Of a stretch of 11,724 nt of DNA, positions 1 to 10,312 are shown piece by piece. How positions within the stretch are numbered: the first letter of the stretch is position 1; every line of letters starts with the position of its first letter. This DNA is from Poronia punctata. Lineage: Eukaryota > Ascomycota > Sordariomycetes > Xylariales > Xylariaceae. The notes beneath the pieces were generated by a model that searched no databases, was not told where the DNA came from, and saw only the letters and a list, made by a program, of their open reading frames with translations. The position numbers were made by a program, and so were the translations under genes. The stretch is from positions 1 to 11,724 of the forward strand of contig MU401997.1 of the NCBI GenBank assembly GCA_022579005.1, in the 5' to 3' direction.

Positions 1-2130
1 ATAATTAGTTAAAAAACAACTATTTTTTTTATATATAAAATACTTATACTTTTGCTTTAATAAGTTTAATTTACTTTTAAAACTAAAGCAATATAATATT
101 AAATTATTTTTATTATAATTATAATTATTATACTTATAATTTATATAAAACGTAGTACTGCTTTTACTATTATTTATTACTTGCAAACATGCTTAAAAGT
201 TAAAAAACAAACTTTTAAATATTAGCTTTTAATAAATAAGTACTATATTAAACTTAAATATACTTTTATATACGTATACTACATTTATTACTAAGTAAAT
301 TTTATTTTAATATATAATGCTAAGTACTTGCTAAGCTTTTATAATCTTGTTAATTATAAAGTTAAAAGCTTTTATAAAAGTTTTATTTAAGTTTTCTTTA
401 TAAATATTTTAATACATAATTATTATTTAATTAGTAAAGTATTAAAACTAATTTATAATATTATTAAAATATAAATTTAACTTAAAATATATTTTTATTT
501 ATAATTTATTAAAGCTGATTTGCTATATAAAGTACTACTTAGCGCGTTTATTAAAAATTATTAAAAATATAGCTTAATATTAGTTCTTTATTATTTTAAT
601 TTAGCAGCATATATTAATAAAAATTTATGCTTTATTATATAATAAGTTATAAAGCTTGCTTATATAATTTTAGTTTTTTTACTATATTTTTGCAAATATA
701 ACAATTTTTTTAAAAGTAAAAAAGGTATTATTTATTAAATATATTAAAAGTAAATTATAAAGCAAAATATAGTTAAATCCTTATAAATTTAAGTATAAAG
801 TTAAAACGTCTTTATATTTAATAGCTTAAATAAAAGCAGCTTGCTATTAAAGCGTAATTAGCTTGCTAGCAAGTAAAAGATTTACTAGCTATAAGCGCTT
901 AAAAGTATATAAAGTATAAGTAGCCTATATAGCTTATAATGCTTAAAAGGTTAAAAAAGGTTAAAAAGCAAATTAAGTACTTTAAAAAGCTTAAAAAGCT
1001 TAAAAAGCCTAAGCTTTTTAATTAGTTACTAATACTTTTTAAATTAATTATAATTTAAACGTATATTATTATATAGACTTTTTATTATTAAAGTTAAACA
1101 AAAAAGTTATTTTAAGTACTTTTTTTTTAAACAATAAAACTAAAAAAAAGTATTAAAGTTTTTTAATAATTGCGTTACTAAAAATAATAGCAATTAAATA
1201 GTTACTTATAAAAGTTTAAAAGTTTGCTAAAGTATTATTAAGCCTTTTTTGCTATAACATTAGCAATAATATATATTAAATTATATATACTAATATATTA
1301 AAATTTTAACGTATTTATTTTTTAAAATTTTTTTAAACAGCTTATAAAAAATCTTTGCTATTAAAAAGTATATATAAGTACTTAGTTATTTTTATTAAAA
1401 CGTATATATTTAGCTTATTTTTTGTTGCTATTTTAAAGTTAATTTTTTTATTTTTTTAAAGTTTAAAAACAATATGCTATTAAAAAAGGTATATAGCTAT
1501 TTTAATATTTTTAAATATTTTAGCTTAATTTAAGTCTATATTATAAGCGTTTTTAAAACAAAAAGAAAGCTGTTAAAATTAATAAGCTTTTTATTATAGT
1601 TGCTTTTTTAAATTAAATTTAAAATAACTACTAAGGTTAAGGTTTAATAACAATGCTATTATAAATTAATACTAATTAGTTTTTAAATTAGCTATAAATT
1701 AATTATAGTAATAAAAATGCTTACTATTTTTTATTTTATTATTAAATAACTTATAAAATATATACTATAATTTTGCGTTAGCTTTTTTTATATACTATAA
1801 TTTTACTAAAAGGTTATTAAAACAATTTAATTTAAATCTTTTATTTAGTACTTTACTTAAAATAGTTTTTAAAAGCAATATAAAGCTAAAGCAACTTTAA
1901 GTTAAGTTAAAAGCAAGTATAACAATAGTCTTTGTTTTTAAACCTTGCTTTTTTATAATTACTAATTTAACTACTAATTAGTATTAGTTTAGCTAAAAGT
2001 TAATATAATTATAACATATTACTATTTATAATACTATATTAATTTAATTAATTAAAAAAAAAAAAAAGTTATAAAAACTTTTTTTAGCAAGTCTTATATA
2101 GCTATAAAAGTTTATAATTAATTAAAACCT
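1..2130. other. Gene-free mutated block, C and G balanced
   Basis: No open frame of useful length is visible on either strand. Surviving G and C are about equal on the plus strand (for example 5 G and 3 C in 1441-1500, 3 and 3 in 1681-1740), unlike the block after 2460. Positions 820-1020 are locally richer in GC. They include a perfect 12-bp palindrome at 862-873 (CTTGCTAGCAAG) and a short inverted repeat AGTAAA/TTTACT at 872-877 and 881-886. A run of 14 A lies at 2054-2067. It could be the tail of a dead retroposon, but homopolymers are common in such DNA. Otherwise I see nothing recognisable. Confidence 0.7.
942..1021. repeat. Degenerate 9-10 bp tandem array ending in a 12-bp hairpin
   Basis: Three identical 9-bp units TTAAAAAGC lie head to tail at 982-990, 991-999 and 1000-1008. 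Looser versions with GG in place of GC lie upstream from about 942 to 969. The end of the array forms a perfect inverted repeat: TTAAAAAGCTTA at 991-1002 and TAAGCTTTTTAA at 1010-1021, with a 7-base loop. A 9-bp period equals three codons, so this may be a fossil lysine-rich coding repeat, but that is inference. The hairpin lacks the G+C stem and T tail of a bacterial-type terminator. Confidence 0.75.
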
Positions 2131-2400
2131 ATTAGTAATACAAAAAAAATACGTATACCTTACATATTTAATATATAAAGAACGCATACTTTCTACATAC
2201 TAATTATGTACTATATATGTACACTACGCATATACTTCCCTAATAAAGTAAGTCTAACGCAATCTATAACAAATATATAAAAAACCAAATATTTATATCT
2301 ATAAAATATTTGCGTTTTAATAGTCCTAATGTAGTTAATAAGGTTAAAGGTATTAAAAGGGATTCTAACAATTAATTTATTTATAAGCTGCTAAAATAGT
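2130..2400. other. Less-mutated island 1
   Basis: This stretch looks different from its surroundings. It keeps TC and GA dinucleotides (TTCTAC, TTCCC, GTCTAAC, GGATTC), which are nearly absent elsewhere, and has CC and GGG runs. A partial direct repeat is visible: ACGCATA at 2182-2188 followed by a CTTTCTA-like stretch, and again ACGCATA at 2226-2232 followed by CTTCCCTA, 44 bases apart. TACATA at 2194-2199 faces TATGTA at 2205-2210. It may be single-copy sequence that escaped mutation, a younger insertion, or the end (such as an LTR) of an element. No coding potential was recognised. Confidence 0.55.
2281..2318. repeat. 14-bp inverted repeat with one bulge
   Basis: The left arm AAAAC plus CAAATATTT (2281-2294) pairs with AAATATTTG (2304-2312) and GTTTT (2314-2318). 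The unpaired C at 2313 is the only bulge and the loop is 9 bases. Two G-C pairs lie within the stem (2285 with 2314, and 2286 with 2312). It sits inside the less-mutated island. It could be a hairpin, a protein-binding palindrome or a remnant of transposon-end structure. Function is unknown. Confidence 0.65.
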
Positions 2401-2604
2401 ATAATATGCTAAAATAGCTAAGCTAACTACTTTTATTTAATAGCTAACGCAAATTTATAATATAATATATTTACTATTATAATAACTTATTATTAAACTA
2501 AATATAAATATTATATTTAATGCTTACTTTACTTATTTAAAAAAAAGGCAATAATATATAAACGTACAATTATTTAACTTAAAATATTTATTAACTAAAA
2601 GCTT

Positions 2605-2931
2605 TTAAGTACTATATATATACTTACCTTTACTTATGTTTATAATATTAAAAATTAATACAACAACAATTATTAAATAAAAAGTTATAATTAAAATTAT
2701 AATAAAAAACAAAAACAAAGAACATATTGCAAAAATAATTAAATAATTAGCAAAATAAATAAAAAAAAACAATTTAGGCCTACTAAACAAAATAATAAAT
2801 ACTAATAAAAATAAAACAATAACTACTAAAGTAAACGCTTTTATAGTTATAATTACAACAATCCTTACAATATTTATAAATACTAGCGCTATTATTAAAA
2901 TAAATAAGTTAAATAACTTATAAATAAGCAT
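2605..2931 (-). other. Longest open frame (108 codons), probably not a working gene
   Basis: This minus-strand frame begins with ATG at 2931-2929 and ends with TAA at 2607-2605. The translation is extremely hydrophobic: 75 of 108 residues are F, L, I, M or V, because the second codon base is nearly always T. A SRPK break lies near residues 50-53 and a polar tail at the end. It resembles a multi-span membrane protein only superficially. No family is recognised and I saw no promoter or translation context. Read on the plus strand in the same register, the codons have A in the middle (N, K, Y and TAA, the last from CAA or CGA). The open frame may therefore be the antisense shadow of a dead polar, low-complexity coding stretch. 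A genuine hydrophobic small protein is possible but unlikely. Confidence 0.6.
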
Positions 2932-5290
2932 AATTATCTTAATAATAAAATTAATAAAATATATATTATATAAAATTAAAATAATAAAAAATTATAAAAA
3001 ACAAAGCTTATATAAAAAAGCTATTTTTTTTTAAAAAAAGTATTAAACAATAAAAAAAAAAGTACTTATAATACTATAAAAATAAATAATAATTAAAACA
3101 ATACTACTTACTTATTTAACCTAATAACTATTAAACTTTTATTTTTAGCTTCTAAGTTTAAAAAAACGTGTAAAAAATACTATAAACTATTTTTATTTTA
3201 TAACTAATATATAAAGCATATTATAAAAAATTCTTATAAAATATTAAAAACCTTATTTTTATTATTTAATTACTAATAACCAACAATATAAAACGTGCTA
3301 AATTTAAACATTTTTTTAAAATAATTAAAAAATAATAAAGTTTTCTATATAATAAACGCTAAAATATAACTTAAAAACATAATATAAATAAACGCAAAAT
3401 TAATATAAGTTTATAAACAAAAAGCGCTTTTAAAATATATATATATAAAAGTTATAGTAAAATTTCCTAACTAAAAAAATATGTTTACTATATATGCTAA
3501 CTTAAAAATATTTAATACTATAATTAGCTAGCGTTTTTTAAACAAAACAAAAGTGCGCTATAAAACTTAAAAGGTTTTTATTTTTTTTTATTATAAAAGC
3601 ATAAAAAAATCTATTTAACTTAAATAAAAAGCTACGTTTTCTATTTTATTATAAACAAGATTTAATATAAAAGTTTATATAATAATTATAATATAGCTTT
3701 ACTAAAACTTTAAACTATAATTATTATTTAGTATACTATAGTTTAATAAATATATAATTATATTAAATATACTATAATATTAACTATATATTAAATTTAT
3801 AGCTAATATAGCAATACTTATTAATATATATTATAAATATACTTTTATTAAATAAAAAGTTGTTATTTAAATAAATATAACAATTTTAGCATATATTATA
3901 GTACTAATATTAGTATTATATATTATACTTTTTTTTAACTACTATTTAAAACAAAATAAACAATATACCTTTATAATAATAATATAAAAATTAATAAACG
4001 CTATACTAAATTATAAGTTACTATAATATATTATATATATAAACAATATAAATAAACTTATTTATTTTTATAAAAACTTATATATTAGTTTTATTAAAAA
4101 CTTAAATGTTAATAAAATAAATATAGTTTGCTAAACAAGTTTATAAGCATTTTTAGCTACTATTAAGTATAAAATAAACAATAAAAGTTTTAATTTAAAA
4201 AACAACATACTATTTTTTTTTAAACTAATATAAAATATATTAAATAAGCATAAGCTACCTTTTTAGCTAACAACTATAAAATACCTTTATAATTAATAAA
4301 AAAACAAAATATAAAAATAAGTTTAATAAAAGTAAAACATATTTTTTTTATTTTATTAAAAAACAACGTTTATATATCCTAAAAATACTTAAAAGTAGCT
4401 ACAAAACTAAAAACAATACTTAAAACCTATAATATATAGCATAATAAAAGCATTATCCCTATACTAAAAAATAAGAAATTATACGTTAACCTAGTTTAAA
4501 AATAGCAATACTAATAAAAATAAACAAAATTATATAAACTTAAAATTAAAAACTAAAAAATTTTAAATAATACGTTTAATAACTTTTATAAATAAAAAAA
4601 GCTTTATTAAATATAAAAACCAAGTTTATTTAAATATTTAATATTTATAATATAAAAAATTATTAAAAGCAAACATAAAAAATATATAGTAATAAACCTT
4701 TGCTTTTTAAACAATATTATAATACTAAATATTTACTTAATGCTAGCTTAAAAAAACATTATATTTAATTTTAAAAGCAAAAGATTTATAATAGTACTAA
4801 ACGCTATTTTATTTTTTTATTAGTTACTAATATATTTTTATTATAAAAACAAAATAGTTATTATATTACTAAAAAAACTAAAAGTTTTTAATATTATTTT
4901 TATAAAATTTAAAAACAGTTTAGTATATAAATAAAAATTTATAAACTAATAATTATAATATTATTATAAATACTATTATACTTATATAAACAATATTATT
5001 ATTTTTAGCAATATAGCAAAAAAACACTATAAGTACTTTAAAGCTATTTTTTAATTATTTTAAAATATTAAACTAACACTATTACTAACTAAATTATTTT
5101 ATAGTTATTTAATAGTTAAACTATTAAAACTATAAATAAACAAGTTAAAAATAACAATAACTAAGTACTATATAAAAGCTATATGCAAAATTAAAATCTT
5201 ATAAACTTTAAGCAACTTAAAAACGTATATTAAAATAATAATATAGCTAAAAAAGTATATTCTTTAGTTTTAATAAAAAATTAAACCTTT

Positions 5291-5377
5291 ATAAAAATAA
5301 AAAATAAAAATAATAACAAAAAAACAAAAAAAGAAAAAAATCCTAAAAAAAAACGTTATAAATAAAAAAAAGTAAAC
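5291..5377. other. A-rich tract
   Basis: 42 of the 50 bases at 5291-5340 are A, with only scattered T, C and G, and the pattern continues to about 5377. In one plus frame, with TAA read as a former CAA, it would give K, Q, N and R residues including a KRKK-like patch. That would suit a fossil basic linker of a transposon protein. It could equally be an old poly(A) tail or simple drift. No decision is possible from the sequence alone. Confidence 0.5.
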
Positions 5378-7676
5378 TTTTAAATAATTATTTAAACTAA
5401 TAAACTAAAAAATTTAAAGCTTTTAAATTATATAAAACAACTTATATAAATTAAACTATTTAATTTATTAAAACTATAATAAACAAGTTTTTTTAAAAAT
5501 TAATGCCTTAGCTAAAAAAGGCTACAAAGTTATAGTTTTCTACTTAAAAAAACTATAAAAAAAAAGCTTATATTAATAAACAATATATAGCTTATTATAT
5601 ATCTTAGCAAAGTGCTTATAAAAGCAAAAAAATAGTACTATATAACAAAACTAAAAATATTATACTTTATTTAGCTTTATAAACAATTTAAGCCTTAATT
5701 ATAATCTTATAAATACTTTATTATTATTTTAACTAATTATAAAGCTATAAAAAATATTGTTAACTAAAAAAACCTTATAATAATAAATATAATTAAAATA
5801 AACCTTTAACTAATATAAGCTTTAATTTATATAAAATAATATAAACTAAACGTTTATTATATACTAAAAAAAGTAAATTTAGTGCTTAACGCGTTATTAC
5901 GCTTACTTATAACACTAAATAAAAACAATAACAAAAAAGCTAACAAAAATACTAATATACTAAACAAAATTATATTTAAATACGCATACTTAATATATAA
6001 TATTTAACTAGCAAATTTTTTTAAAACAAAACTTATTAACATATATTAAAAAAATAAACAAACTACTAAAATATTATAAGCTATAAATTTAAATACTAAG
6101 CTAAAATTTAAATTTTAAAAAACACTAAATAGCTTACTATATTATACTTTATATAAAGCGCTAAAATAGCTAGTTATTTTTAAAAATTGCATTTAAAACT
6201 TACTTTAAAAAGTATATAATAATAACTATTATTTTAAGTTTTATTAAATAGTAAATATATTATAAAAATATTATATATATAACCTTATAAAGCATATTTA
6301 ATAATATTTAGCATATTGCTTATAATATTTTATTAATAAAATAAATAAAAGCAAGCTTTTTAAATTAATAAAACTAATACTAACTTTTAATACCTTATAT
6401 AATATAATTACTATAAATTTTATTATAAAAATACTAACAATATTATTATAAAAAACTTTTTAATAAATACTAAGCTATAATATATATAATTATTTACTTA
6501 CTATTACTTACAAATTTAGCAAAAAAACAATTTTTATATTAAAAAACATTAAATATATAGCTGCTAAATAAAGCCTAGTTTTTATTAAAATATTAATACT
6601 TTATAAATAAAAAAATATTATTATAAATAATTTTAAATAAAAATTTAAAATTTATTTTATAACTTTAAAAAACCTTATTTACTAAAATAACTACTAAGCT
6701 AGCTAAATTTATAGCATATTATTTATAAACTAATAAATAGTTTAAAAAAAAAACTAAAATATAAAAATTGCTATTTACTATTATTATACAGTATTAAATA
6801 TTTTATAAATTTTTATTATTATACTTTTTTAATATACACTAAATAACGCTTATTAAAAAACTATTAAACGCTTTTTTAATAAAGTAGTACTAAGATTTAA
6901 GCTATAAAATTTAATTTTTATTATAAACGTTTTATAAAATATAATTAATTATAAACTTGCTAAATAACTATATTAAAAAAAAGCTTAAATTATAATAAAC
7001 TTTATTATAGCTAATATAAAAATTAAATATAACAAAATTAAAAAATATTAAAAATATAATATAAAAAACAAAGTATACTTAAAACTATATAAAAAATATA
7101 ATTTACTAAGCAAACTATATAAAAAATAGTTATAATAAAAAGTTAAACTACTTATAATATTAAAAAAAGTTAGTAATTTAGCTTATAAACTAAGTTTTTT
7201 TAAATATTAAAAAATTTATTAAATTATATTAGTTATATACTTATATTTAGTACTTAAAAAAACTAACTTATACTTTTAATATAAACTAAAGCTAAAATAA
7301 GTATACGCTAATAAAGACAATAAATAATAAAAATTATTTAAAATAGCTTAATTTTTATAAAAGCAAATATTAAAAGCTAGCTAAAAAATAATACTAAAAT
7401 ACCTAGTTAAATAAAAAAAATACTTATTTATATATAATATATAGTATTTAAAAAAAATCCTTATATAAAACGCTTTAAAATTAGTTTATTAATATAATAT
7501 AATATATTTACTATTAATAAACAAACTAAAAAGCAAAGCAATAAACAAAGTATTAAAAAATATATTTAAACTACTACTATATATATAATTAAATAAATAA
7601 AAACTAGTATAGTTTATACTTAAAATAAATATATAAGTATAGTTATTTACTAGTAATTAATAATAATTTTTATAAC

Positions 7677-7850
7677 TACTAACATTTTTTTTTTATATAT
7701 ACTTTTTTTACTACTAACTACTTTGCTTTTAAACTTATAACTATAACTAATAACTTTAGTACTTTACTTTTAGTATACTAAATTACTATTTTATTTATTT
7801 TATTTTTTTTCTACCTTATTTAATTAATATATATTATAATTTTATAGTTA
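7677..7850. other. C/T-rich, G-poor stretch
   Basis: In 7681-7860 the plus strand has 19 C and only 5 G, with T runs up to about ten long and repeated ACTA, AACTA and TTACTTT words. The minus strand is correspondingly purine-rich and has a short open frame of about 40 codons, rich in K, S and V, that closes in TAG near 7650. There is no recognisable motif. It may be a fossil low-complexity coding segment or the polypurine-type part of a dead element. Confidence 0.4.
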
Positions 7851-8670
7851 AAAACATGTTTTTAAATAATAACGTTTTATAAATAAAAGCTTTATAAGTT
7901 ATAGTTTAACAACAAGCATAATATAATATAATATATAATAGTATAAAATATTAGTATAAGCTATTTATAATAATAGCAAAAATAGCAAATAATAATAAAA
8001 CTTAATATAAAATATTATTACTTAACTAATATAAAATTAATAAAGCTAAGTATAATATTTATTAAACTATTTTAACTTACTAGCTTAATATATTAAAAAA
8101 CATAGCACTAAAGCTATATATATAATTATAAATTATTATATTATACTTAATATAATATAAACTAAAAAGCAAGCTATTAAACAACTAACTATAAATAATA
8201 ACTAAAAAGCTTTTTAATATAGCTAAATATATAAGCAACGCTAAAAACTAAACAAATAATATACAAATCCTAGTTAATAAAATAAAACTAAAAAAACTTA
8301 AAGCTTTAAAAATTATAAAAAACTTTTAATAAAAAATAAGTATTATACTTATAATAATCTTATAAACATTATAAAACGCAGCTTTTATTTAATTATTATA
8401 AAATTTAATAATAAAACAAATATTATAATATTAAAAATAATAAGCAAACAAATATAAACTAAAATATAAAAAAACACTATTAAAAATAATAACTTTAACT
8501 AATATATTAACTAATATTTTTAAACTAATAAAAATATTAAACTTATTAAAACTTAAAAAAGTTTAATAAATAATAAGTAATATATTTATATAAAACTAAT
8601 TAATATTTAATATTTAGCTATAAATAAACTAAAGTATATTTAAACAAAATAAACTTAAATTTAAAATATT

Positions 8671-8748
8671 ATTATTAGCTTTATTATAAGTTATATTTAA
8701 AGCACTATTATTAGCTACGCTATAAGTTGCAGCTTTATTATAACTTAT
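8671..8748. repeat. Degenerate 18/36-bp tandem repeat
   Basis: ATTATTAGCT at 8671-8680 recurs at 8707-8716, a period of 36. Within this, 18-bp units starting AGCT and ending AAGTTAT, AAGTTGC or AACTTAT lie at 8677-8694, 8713-8730 and 8731-8748, separated by exactly one 18-bp slot. Local GC is higher than around it. Both periods are multiples of three. The minus strand is free of stops over about 40 codons here (roughly 8752 down to 8626) and reads a polar stretch with NKA, SVANNSAL and NKANNN. This suggests a fossil repeated coding segment on one strand or the other. No family is recognised. Confidence 0.6.
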
Positions 8749-9407
8749 TATATAAATAATAAATAATATAATTAAAATATTTAAAAAGCAATATATAAAA
8801 AATAATTTAAAAAAAAGCTAAATATTTAAAAATAATATTTAAAACAATTAAATAAGCTTAAAAAATATAATAATTTATTTATTAAATTAATAAACAAATT
8901 TAAACTTTATTTATTTTATATAAACTAAATAAACTAACTAAGCTATTAAAAAAACAAGTTAATAACTTTAAAAAATAAAAAATATTAAATAACGTACTAA
9001 TAAATATTAAATTTTGTTTTAAAAAGTATTATATATATAATAACAAACTAGTAAATAAAAAAATTAAATATATACTTAAAAAAGCTATTTATAATAGCTT
9101 AGTATAAATATAAATAGCTAAAATAATATATAATACTATTTTTATTATATATATTAAAAATATAGCATAATAAATAGTTAAAATAGCAATATTTTTTTAA
9201 GCAAGCATAGTTACTAAACTATTTAAATAGAAAACTTATAAAAAAATAAAATATTTATAATAAAAAATTAATAGCATAAAAATCCTAGTTATAAAACTAT
9301 AAGCAAATATTTAAAATATGCGCAAAAAGCTTAATAACTTAAAAAACTAAAATAAAAGTTATTAAAATATAAACTTTATTATAAGCTAAGCAATAATAGT
9401 AAAATAG

Positions 9408-9488
9408 GCTATAGTTTAAAAAACTACTAAATAAGCTATAGTTTTAAAAAATACTAAGCAAGTTATAGTTTAAAAAACTATAAAACAA
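9408..9488. repeat. Three 27-bp tandem units
   Basis: Units lie at 9408-9434, 9435-9461 and 9462-9488 with no length change. Units 1 and 2 agree at 23 of 27 positions, and units 1 and 3 at 23 of 27. Of the eight differences, five are C/T or G/A changes, as expected for RIP-type decay of an older identical array. Units 1 and 3 each contain an inverted repeat: TAGTTT and AAACTA around AAA in unit 1, and TTATAGTTT (9463-9471) and AAACTATAA (9475-9483) around AAA in unit 3. The 27-bp period equals nine codons. The plus frame starting at 9408 has one internal TAA per unit that could once have been CAA or CGA. It may be a fossil coding repeat or a protein-binding array. Confidence 0.85.
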
Positions 9489-9660
9489 AATAAAAATAAT
9501 AATACTATAAGCTTATTTTTATTTTTTAGCAAATAATAACTCACTTAAAAAATATAAAATAAAAATTTATTTACGCGTTAATTTACTTTGCTAAAGTATT
9601 ATAAAATATAATATAATTATATAAATAAAAAAAAGTATAGCTTTACATTACTATTAATAT

Positions 9661-9757
9661 ATACAAAAAAACAGGACGTTTTTTATTTTATTTTTTAAAA
9701 AATGCATATAAACAAAAAACAAAACGTTCTTTATTTGTTTTTTTTAAAAAAAAAGGC
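9661..9757. repeat. Degenerate direct duplication of about 45 bp
   Basis: Two consecutive copies share a run of A, then ACAGGACG or ACAAAACG, then GTT(T/C)TTTATTT, a T run, an A run, and finally TGCA or GGCA. Copy 1 spans about 9661-9704 and copy 2 about 9707-9757. Differences include GG to AA and a G/T site, plus length changes in the homopolymers. Each copy has a T-run/A-run junction that could fold back. It may be a diverged tandem duplication within a transposon end or spacer. Confidence 0.55.
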
Positions 9758-9799
9758 AGATTAATATAATAGATTATCTACTAATTTATAAAATTTACT

Positions 9800-9880
9800 A
9801 GTGTTAAAATATTAATAACAACACTATAGCTAAAAACGCAGCTTAGGCCGCTAAGGCTATAAGAGTTAAGCTAACTTAAC
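9800..9880. repeat. Cluster of three short inverted repeats
   Basis: AGTGTT (9800-9805) faces AACACT (9820-9825), and the nested TGTTA (9802-9806) faces TAACA (9816-9820). CTTAG (9842-9846) faces CTAAG (9851-9855) around GCCG. GTTAAG (9865-9870) faces CTTAAC (9875-9880) around CTAA. TGTTA and TAACA are typical ends of some LTRs, but here they are only 19 bp end to end, so this is not an LTR by itself. Each arm is short, and the interest lies in the clustering within the GC-richer core of the island. Confidence 0.5.
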
Positions 9881-10312
9881 TAAGTAAACAAAGTACTTAT
9901 TAGCTATATAGTAGCTAACTTATAGCGTAAATACTAGCAAAGTTTTTTAGCCCTTTTAATTTTAATTAAATTAGTTAGCTTTATATAAAGATAATATAAA
10001 AAAAAATTGCGCTTTAATTATAATTTTTAACTTAAAATAAAAATAATTATATAAAACTAATTTAAAAAATAAAATTTATTATTATTTATTTTATATATTA
10101 TTTATTGCTTTATTTTTTTATTTTATAAAAAAATAAAGTTTTTAACTATATATATTTATTATATATATAAAAAATAAAATATTTTTTATTTTTTAGTAAA
10201 AAAACTAATACTAATTAGTTATTATTTTTAATAATATATATTATTATTTATTAATAATAAATTAGCAAGGTATTTTAATAAATAAGATTTTTTAAAATAT
10301 TATTATATAAAG

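Larger units (their letters stand above)
2460..8900. mobile_element. Probable hypermutated transposon remnant(s), family not recognised
   Basis: Across about 6.4 kb the plus strand keeps many more C than G: 5 to 1 in 4501-4560, 5 to 0 in 8461-8520, 6 to 1 in 5041-5100, 8 to 2 in 3241-3300, 8 to 1 in 7681-7740. Much of it is also A-rich. The flanking blocks are balanced. A constant strand skew over several kilobases suggests one element, or several in the same orientation, with strand-biased ancestral composition or strand-biased mutation. The length would suit an LTR or LINE retrotransposon. I found no terminal repeats, no target-site duplication and no readable transposase or reverse transcriptase motif, so class and strand are undetermined. 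Both outer boundaries are approximate. Confidence 0.35.
9540..9990. other. Less-mutated island 2
   Basis: Especially from about 9660 onward this stretch keeps TC and GA steps (GTTCTTT, CAGATT, GATTATC, AAGAG, AAGATA) and GC-rich words such as TTAGGCCGCTAAGG and AGCCC that are rare elsewhere in the window. It therefore suffered less, or later, mutation than its neighbours. It is dense in short inverted repeats, with a degenerate duplication at 9661-9757. No open reading frame, tRNA or rRNA signature was found. It could be an LTR or solo LTR, a younger insertion, or unique sequence between repeats. Confidence 0.55.

Noticed and set aside
2605..2931. A multi-span membrane protein gene on the minus strand
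   Set aside because: Hydrophobicity follows directly from T at the second codon position in AT-rich DNA. There is no recognisable family, promoter or conserved motif, and base use matches the non-coding surroundings.
7300..7330. GTATACGCTAATAAAGAC read as a reverse transcriptase Y-A-D-D box
   Set aside because: The fourth codon is AAA, which could come from GAA but not from GAT or GAC by the expected changes, and no neighbouring reverse transcriptase motifs were found.
8976..9107. A 42-codon plus-strand open frame with C-F-K-K-Y-Y, considered as a decayed CCHC zinc knuckle of a retroelement Gag
   Set aside because: Cysteine spacing does not fit C-x2-C-x4-H-x4-C even when C-to-T and G-to-A changes are allowed, and no histidine or last cysteine position can be restored in register.
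2130..9990. The two islands as paired LTRs of one 7-kb retrotransposon
   Set aside because: By eye they share only short words such as AAGCTAACT. No extended direct repeat and no matching termini were found.
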